Below are positions 63,747 through 64,000 of a stretch of DNA of 64,000 nt, piece by piece; position 1 is the first letter of the stretch; each line of letters begins with the position of its first letter. The translations under genes were made by a program, and so were the position numbers. Source of the DNA: an uncultured Alphaproteobacteria bacterium (lineage in GTDB: Bacteria; Pseudomonadota; Alphaproteobacteria; Caulobacterales; Hyphomonadaceae). Location of the stretch: the NCBI GenBank assembly GCA_903831255.1, contig CAIKWZ010000038.1, forward strand, positions 1-64,000, in the 5' to 3' direction. The notes under the pieces were generated by a model. That model ran no database searches. It saw only the letters and a program-made list of their open reading frames with translations, and was not told where the DNA came from.

Positions 63747-64000
63747 TCAGGGACGCTGGCGCGGATCTCGCCACTCTTCGGCGACGCCATACCCTCCGCG
63801 GCGAACGAGCCAGATCATACCCGCAAGGTCGATGACGCCGGCGCCCAGGCGACCCAGAAAGCCATATTTGGAGACCCCGTGGACGCGCTCCCGGTCGGTC
63901 ACCGGCGTTTCCAGCACATCCCAGCCAGCCCGCTTGATGAGAGCGGGAAGGAAGCGATGCATGGCCGCGAAATAGGGCAGGTCCTCAAATGCTCGACGTC
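63747..64000 (-). CDS. Glycosyltransferase family 2, C-terminal part (cut by window edge)
   Basis: The last 84 codons of a GT2 protein; the start is beyond the window. AFEDLPYFAAMHRFLPALIKRAG and RVHGVSKYGFLGR are the end of dolichol-phosphate-mannose/ArnC-like synthases. It would load a sugar on undecaprenyl phosphate for the downstream GT39 enzyme. The two form an operon-like pair. Confidence 0.85.
   Translation of the reverse strand, partial: RRAFEDLPYFAAMHRFLPALIKRAGWDVLETPVTDRERVHGVSKYGFLGRLGAGVIDLAGMIWLVRRGGYGVAEEWRDPRQRP

Noticed and set aside
1-64000. CRISPR arrays, insertion sequences or prophage
   Set aside because: No spaced direct repeats, transposase, integrase or phage structural genes were recognised; the only tandem repeat is the 13-bp one at 3631.

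Overview
The window is bacterial chromosome of high GC content and dense coding, and it reads as an alphaproteobacterium of the Caulobacterales/Hyphomonadales/Parvularculales type. The support is a set of families and gene orders typical of that class: dapF-mtaB-ftsY-ispZ in one run; DUF1013/TrcR, DUF1192 and DUF1465/RcdA close together; tkt-gap-pgk-fba-thiE next to DUF4164-zapA; rpsU divergent from a COQ9 gene; and ffh-chorismate mutase-rpsP-rimM. No phage, insertion sequence, CRISPR array, rRNA or replication origin was seen. One tRNA gene is present, tRNA-Thr(CGT).

Layout. 0-4.5 kb (minus strand): dapF, mtaB, ftsY, an EamA transporter and the start of ispZ/yciB. 4.7-6.8 kb: a lipoprotein prolyl oligopeptidase. 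6.8-10.8 kb: small conserved alphaproteobacterial proteins (two divergent DUF465, TrcR, quinone oxidoreductase, DUF1192, RcdA) and rpmE. 11-13.6 kb: an ABC exporter and an inositol-phosphatase-like enzyme. 13.7-20 kb (minus): thiE, fba, pgk, gap, tkt, a lower-glycolysis/Calvin-type cluster, then DUF4164 and zapA on the plus strand. 20.7-24.9 kb: HI0933-type flavoprotein, GMC oxidoreductase, DUF1272 and a divergent SRAP protein.

25-39 kb is the most variable part. It holds an old-yellow-enzyme oxidoreductase, a thioredoxin-fold lipoprotein, a methyltransferase, a paraoxonase-like lipoprotein, an acyl-CoA ligase, an aminotransferase, an orphan lipoprotein, a P450, an ArdC-like zinc peptidase with its own promoter, a sulfatase and a nitroreductase, and it ends near the tRNA. 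The theme is oxidative or hydrolytic handling of organic compounds at the cell envelope. 39.5-50.3 kb: an exported methyltransferase-fold lipoprotein, hemD-hemC, divergent tsaD, then an envelope set (heme-site DUF3365 lipoprotein, MliC-chagasin double inhibitor, membrane protein, trypsin-like protease), pyrF and a PQQ/cytochrome c alcohol dehydrogenase.

50.3-64 kb: quinone oxidoreductase, SPOUT methyltransferase, sigma-54 response regulator, rpsU/COQ9, purE-purK, a GGDEF protein, a DUF1194 protein, the ffh-chorismate mutase-rpsP-GNAT-rimM operon, and a GT2-GT39 glycosyltransferase pair cut by the window end.

Points most worth a second look: the MliC-chagasin fusion and its neighbours; rpsU, which appears to start with ATC; a nested inverted repeat in the rpsU leader; a SRAP protein lacking residues of the usual active site; exported methyltransferase-fold and many other lipoproteins; the orphan ArdC-like gene; and the loss of trmD from its usual place after rimM. 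All functional calls come from reading motifs and family resemblance; no database search was run.
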